DNA of 36,396 nucleotides from an uncultured Parasphingopyxis sp. (GTDB lineage: Bacteria; Pseudomonadota; Alphaproteobacteria; Sphingomonadales; Sphingomonadaceae): NCBI RefSeq assembly GCF_937129435.1, contig NZ_CAKZNF010000088.1, positions 1 to 36,396 on the forward strand. Direction: 5' to 3'. Below are positions 33,312 to 36,396 of this stretch, in pieces. Numbering within the stretch: the first letter of the stretch is position 1; every line of letters begins with the position of its first letter. The notes under the pieces were generated by a model. The model saw only the letters and a list, made by a program, of their open reading frames with translations, made no database searches and was not told the DNA's origin. Made by a program: the position numbers and the translations under genes.

Positions 33312-33353
33312 GCGGCGGCTTGTCGCCGGACCATGTGACAAGTGCAAGGGCTT

Positions 33354-33773
33354 CTAGTGCAATCGCCCGTCGGCATTGTTGCGCGCCTCGCTGAGCAGGA
33401 TGTCGCGGGCCGCATTGACGCGTCGCGCCAACTCTACCGAACCGCCGGCATCGGGATGGACGCGGGCGATGAGGCGGCGATGTGCATCCCGGATTGTTTC
33501 CTGATCGGCGTCAGGCGGGACATCGAGCAGAACGCGCGCATCTTCGACCGGCATCATTGCCCGGCGGAATTGCTGCGAGCGATAGGTGCACCAGGCTGCG
33601 ACGCCGGCAAAGGCGCCGATTGCGAGCAGGCCGTTGCCGCGCGCCAGCCAGATGAAGCCGAGAATGACGATCAGGACGGCGGCGATGTCGCCGCTATCGG
33701 CGCGGCGCAATCGGCCCGTCTTCCAGGCCCAGAGTGCCAGCAGCACCAGTCCGATCGGCAGCAGGATATGCAT
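33354..33773 (-). CDS. Membrane protein with C-terminal J domain
   Basis: A 139-residue protein with hydrophobic segments at ~2-17 and ~29-62 and a short C-terminal J domain (residues ~75-135). HPD at 106-108 is intact, so it can stimulate a DnaK partner. The arrangement resembles TIM14/DnaJ-like membrane proteins of alphaproteobacteria. Its target is unknown. It lies between mipZ (33 bp upstream) and the phosphomannomutase gene (42 bp downstream), all on the minus strand and probably one operon. Confidence 0.88.
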   Translation of the reverse strand: MHILLPIGLVLLALWAWKTGRLRRADSGDIAAVLIVILGFIWLARGNGLLAIGAFAGVAAWCTYRSQQFRRAMMPVEDARVLLDVPPDADQETIRDAHRRLIARVHPDAGGSVELARRVNAARDILLSEARNNADGRLH

Positions 33774-33806
33774 GCAGCGCGTTATACGCCAAGCCGTGGG
33801 CCGTGC

Positions 33807-34574
33807 CTATCGGCTTGTTTCGGGCAGTTCGAAGCCCGCGATCATCTCGCGCAACTCGGATCGTGCGGCGATATGGCTCATGCCGACGCTCTCGAAATGA
33901 TCGATATCGAGCAGCGTCAGCCCGCTCGGAAAGAGTTCGCGATAGATGACGCGTTCCGACAATCCCGGGATGACGCGAAAGCCCACCCGTCGCGACAATT
34001 CGGCCAGCGCGTCGGCCATGCGCTGCATGTTGCGCGCGCCGATATGCTGAAGCCGGTTGCGCAGCACCACCCAGTCGACCTCGCCGCCGGTGCGCGCCTT
34101 GGCCTTGCGTGCCTCCCAGACGAGTTCGGCGTAGAAGCTCGGGCGCTTCACCTTGTAGGTTTCGGGATCGACCTGCCCGATGAGATCGAAATCGATGAAG
34201 CTGTCGTTGATCGGTGTCACCAGCGTATCGGCGCGGGTGGCGGAAATCCGGGCGAGCGGGTCGTCGCGCCCCGGCGTGTCGATGATCAGGAAATCGGTTT
34301 CGGCGCAAAGTTCGTCGATCTTGCGTTCGAACGCCGCGAGATTGTCCGCCTCATTCACCGCAAAGTCCGGCGTGGGGAGGTCTTCGCCCAGCCGCTTCCG
34401 GCTCTCCACCCGGTTTTCCAGATAGCGCGTCGTCGTCCGCTGCCGGGTGTCGAGATCGAGCACGGCGACGCGGTGTCCCATCATCGTCAGCGCGACCGCC
34501 GTATGGACGGCTGTCGTCGACTTGCCGGTGCCGCCCTTTTCATTGGCGAAGACGATGAAATGGCAATCGGCCAA
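33807..34574 (-). CDS. mipZ: Division-plane positioning ATPase MipZ
   Basis: A 255-residue ParA/MinD-superfamily ATPase. In Caulobacter MipZ forms a gradient from the ParB-bound origins and inhibits FtsZ away from midcell. The deviant Walker A KGGTGKST spans 13-20, LDLDTRQRTTTRY (~39-51) carries the switch I-type segment, IIDTPGRDDPL (~97) is Walker B, and SERVIYRELFPSGLTLLD (~217) is the characteristic MipZ C-terminal motif. The start is a TTG at 34572-34574, with GAGGGGG about 10 nt upstream; no in-frame ATG fits. panC is divergent. Confidence 0.93.
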   Translation of the reverse strand: MADCHFIVFANEKGGTGKSTTAVHTAVALTMMGHRVAVLDLDTRQRTTTRYLENRVESRKRLGEDLPTPDFAVNEADNLAAFERKIDELCAETDFLIIDTPGRDDPLARISATRADTLVTPINDSFIDFDLIGQVDPETYKVKRPSFYAELVWEARKAKARTGGEVDWVVLRNRLQHIGARNMQRMADALAELSRRVGFRVIPGLSERVIYRELFPSGLTLLDIDHFESVGMSHIAARSELREMIAGFELPETSR

Positions 34575-34616
34575 GGCCGTGCGTCCCCCTCATGATAACC
34601 GGCGCGACTTGATTCA

Positions 34617-34639
34617 CGTGTTTGCGCCCCCCAAACACG
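34617..34639. promoter_or_regulatory. Perfect 8-bp inverted repeat in the mipZ-panC intergenic region
   Basis: CGTGTTTG, 7-nt loop (CGCCCCC), CAAACACG. The repeat ends 23 bp before the panC start and 43 bp before the mipZ start, within an 88-bp divergent region. It could be an operator for both genes or a hairpin in the panC leader. Confidence 0.45.
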
Positions 34640-34662
34640 GTCGGGCTCTTATCGGAGGCGGA

Positions 34663-35514
34663 ATGCAGGTGCAATTGGCGCGGACCATAAAGCTGTTGCG
34701 GGAATCGGTGACGGCGCTGAAAAGCGACGGTGGCACACTGGCGCTGGTGCCGACGATGGGCGCGCTGCACGAAGGGCATCTGGCGCTCGTCGCCAGGGCG
34801 AAGGAGGAGGCGGACCATGTCGCCGCCTCGATCTTCGTCAATCCGGCGCAATTCGGCGAAGGCGAGGATTTCGACGCCTATCCCCGCACCGAAGAACGCG
34901 ATCGTGAGCTGCTCGAGGCGGCGGGCTGCGACTTGCTCTGGGCGCCGAGCCCGAGCGAAGTCTATCCCGACGGCTATGCCACGACCGTCAGCGTGACGGG
35001 TGTTAGTGAAGGACTGTGCGGCGGTGCGCGGCCCGGCCATTTCGACGGCGTCGCCACGGTGGTCGCCAAGCTGTTCAACCAGGTCGCGCCCGATGTCGCG
35101 CTGTTCGGCGAAAAGGACTACCAGCAGCTCGCTGTGATCCGCCGCATGGTCCGCGATCTCGATTTCGATATCCGGATCGTCGGCGTGCCGACCGTGCGCG
35201 AGGCCGACGGCTTGGCGCTGTCGTCGCGCAACCGGTATCTGAGCGAAGAGGAACGCGCGGCAGCGGTAGCGCTGCCCGATGCGATGGGCGAGGCGGCCGA
35301 GGCGATCGCGGGCGGGGCCGATGTCGGCGCGACGCTGATCGATGCGAAGGCGAAACTGTTCGAGGCGGGCTTTTCGACGGTCGACTATATCGAGCTGCGC
35401 GATGCCGAGACGCTGGAGCCGATGGCGATGCTCGAGGGTCCGGCGCGCATGCTGGCGGCAGCACGGATCGGGACGACGCGGCTGATCGACAATATCGCGG
35501 TCCTTCCGCGCTGA
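34663..35514 (+). CDS. panC: Pantothenate synthetase
   Basis: A 283-residue enzyme joining pantoate and beta-alanine with ATP to form pantothenate, the precursor of coenzyme A. PTMGALHEGHLALV (~29-42) carries the HxGH nucleotide motif, FVNPAQFGEGEDFDAYPRT (~60-78) binds pantoate and beta-alanine, LFGEKDYQQL (~147) and LSSRNRYLS (~187) complete the active site. The length is normal. ATG 34663 follows GGAGG by 4 nt; the frame is open far upstream but only as an antisense shadow of mipZ. panB and panD are not near. Confidence 0.96.
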   Translation: MQVQLARTIKLLRESVTALKSDGGTLALVPTMGALHEGHLALVARAKEEADHVAASIFVNPAQFGEGEDFDAYPRTEERDRELLEAAGCDLLWAPSPSEVYPDGYATTVSVTGVSEGLCGGARPGHFDGVATVVAKLFNQVAPDVALFGEKDYQQLAVIRRMVRDLDFDIRIVGVPTVREADGLALSSRNRYLSEEERAAAVALPDAMGEAAEAIAGGADVGATLIDAKAKLFEAGFSTVDYIELRDAETLEPMAMLEGPARMLAAARIGTTRLIDNIAVLPR

Positions 35515-35516
35515 AG

Positions 35517-35643
35517 TCCTCCCCTGCAAGGGAGGGGGTCCACGAAGTGGTGGAGGGGTGGTATCCCGCTACCGATTCGCGGATCACCGGTGTTGATACC
35601 CCTCCGTCATGCTTCGCATGCCACCTCCCCTTGCAGGGGAGGA
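35517..35643. repeat. REP-like palindromic intergenic repeat downstream of panC
   Basis: Two arms of ~43-46 bp (35517-35559 and 35598-35643) form an imperfect inverted repeat; the outer 13 bp of the arms (35517-35529 and 35631-35643) pair perfectly. Within each arm lies a smaller hairpin, CCAC-GAA-GTGG on the left and CATGC-TTC-GCATG on the right. This is the design of mobile palindromic elements common in alphaproteobacterial intergenic regions. It directly follows the panC stop and may act as a terminator. No second copy is in the window. Confidence 0.75.
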
Positions 35644-35741
35644 TCGTGATCGCGAAAAACTTACTCGCGCCGTTAACCTTTTATTATCCATAAGCCGCCA
35701 CCTCTGTCCCCGACGCACAGTCGTAAAGGGGAATTGGGGTA

Positions 35742-36038
35742 ATGGCACATAGCGAACACGCCGCGACGTTTCTGATCGAAAGCCGGTTGCGCGATGCAGC
35801 GGCGGGCAAGACCGAGGCGCTCTACGATCTCGGCATCGCCTATTCGTCCGGTTCGGGCGGGTTGGACGTCGACCTGATCGAGGCGCACAAATGGTTCAAC
35901 CTCGCCGCAGTCAACGGGCATGAACGTGCACAACAGTGCCGTGCGGAAATTTCCGACGAGATGACGGCCCGCGAAATCGCCGAAGCGCAGAAGCAGGCCC
36001 GCGCCTGGTTGAATGAGACGGTGCGCCGCGCGGCCTGA
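35742..36038 (+). CDS. Small Sel1-repeat protein
   Basis: A 98-residue soluble protein. Residues ~25-60 (ALYDLGIAYSSGSGGLDVDLIEAHKWFNLAA) form one clear Sel1-like tetratricopeptide repeat, with a charged helical C-terminus (REIAEAQKQARAWLNE). Sel1 repeats bind other proteins; the partner is unknown. The ATG at 35742 is preceded by GGGG. A GTTAACC element at 35682-35688 and a TATTAT -10-like word at 35692-35697 lie in its upstream region. Confidence 0.8.
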   Translation: MAHSEHAATFLIESRLRDAAAGKTEALYDLGIAYSSGSGGLDVDLIEAHKWFNLAAVNGHERAQQCRAEISDEMTAREIAEAQKQARAWLNETVRRAA

Positions 36039-36081
36039 TATCGTCAAAACCTCGCAAGCGTGAGGTCGCGTCTGACGAAAA

Positions 36082-36396
36082 CTACTCTTCTCTCACCCAG
36101 GCATTCGTCCGAAACCGCTCGAACCACGCCAATATCGCCTGCGCCTTGGCACCGCTCTGCGAGGGGCGTGCCGCGATGCCGCCATGGCTCGCACCGGGCA
36201 CCTTCACCAGCGCCGTCGGCACGCCGCGCAGCCTCAGCGCCGTGTAATATTGCTCGGACTCGCTGACGGGCGTGCGATAATCCTCTTCGCCGACCACCAC
36301 GAGCGTCGGCGTCTCGACATTGCCGATCAGCGACAGCGGCGAGCGGCGCCAATAGCTTTCCTGGTCCTCCCAGAAATTCGATCCGAACCAGTAATC
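36082..36396 (-). CDS. C-terminal end of an S9-family serine peptidase (5' part outside window)
   Basis: The minus-strand frame is open to the edge of the window, giving 104 visible residues. GEEDYRTPVSESEQYYTAL carries the catalytic Asp region and GASHGG the catalytic His of prolyl oligopeptidase/acylaminoacyl-peptidase enzymes (family S9, S9C-like). The nucleophile Ser lies outside. The visible FWEDQESYWRRSPL is typical of the segment between Ser and Asp. The gene converges with the Sel1-repeat gene. Confidence 0.85.
   Translation of the reverse strand, partial: DYWFGSNFWEDQESYWRRSPLSLIGNVETPTLVVVGEEDYRTPVSESEQYYTALRLRGVPTALVKVPGASHGGIAARPSQSGAKAQAILAWFERFRTNAWVREE

Noticed and set aside
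1..36396. CRISPR array, prophage, insertion sequence or integrated island
   Set aside because: No regularly spaced repeats, integrase, transposase or phage genes were found; the single palindromic element at 35517-35643 is the only mobile-like sequence.

Overview
The window is a high-GC stretch of chromosome from an alphaproteobacterium, most likely of the order Sphingomonadales. This placement is inferred from gene content: a 180-kDa-class NAD-glutamate dehydrogenase, a MipZ division-site ATPase, a PAS_5-family protein, a ribbon-helix-helix protein beside phaB, DNA-ligase-associated repair proteins, several TonB/heme/iron functions and many exported hydrolases. No insertion sequence, prophage, integrase or CRISPR array is visible. 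Genes are closely packed, and long antisense open frames are frequent because of the GC-rich codon use.

Layout. 1-2864: the 3' end of a possible glycosyltransferase, convergent with a compact sqdB-cysH operon (UDP-sulfoquinovose synthase plus APS reductase, the enzyme that makes the sulfite SqdB needs). 2865-3268: a 404-bp divergent regulatory region with a good promoter and phased TTGCG repeats, followed by glcB (malate synthase G) and a convergent tRNA-Thr(CGT). 5686-11733: a PAS_5 protein and a 1551-residue NAD-glutamate dehydrogenase. 11730-15823: a minus-strand iron block (TonB siderophore receptor plus PKHD-type hydroxylase) transcribed from a Fur-like promoter that overlaps the 3' end of the preceding gene of a phaB-RHH pair. 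15993-18638: a large membrane GGDEF-EAL-PilZ protein. 18640-21881: ferrochelatase translationally coupled to an orphan molybdopterin oxidoreductase subunit. 21965-24110: a small exported protein of unknown function and a type-B carboxylesterase.

24153-31380 holds three of the four parts of the DNA-ligase-associated repair set: metallophosphoesterase PdeM, DEXH helicase and MBL-fold exonuclease. They are scattered among a lipoprotein dipeptidase, a small exported protein, a 56-residue membrane protein coupled to the helicase, and a PAPS-type sulfotransferase. No ATP-dependent ligase is present in the window. 31387-34574: a minus-strand run mipZ / J-domain membrane protein / phosphomannomutase / PH-domain protein, divergent from panC. 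After panC comes a roughly 127-bp palindromic intergenic repeat, a small Sel1-type protein, and the 3' end of an S9 peptidase that leaves the window.

The most interesting themes are sulfur (sqdB-cysH and, 27 kb away, a sulfotransferase), the rearranged ligase-less repair set, the nested Fur promoter, and several inverted repeats that overlap ribosome binding sites or lie in promoters. All assignments are by eye from sequence motifs. No database search was run.
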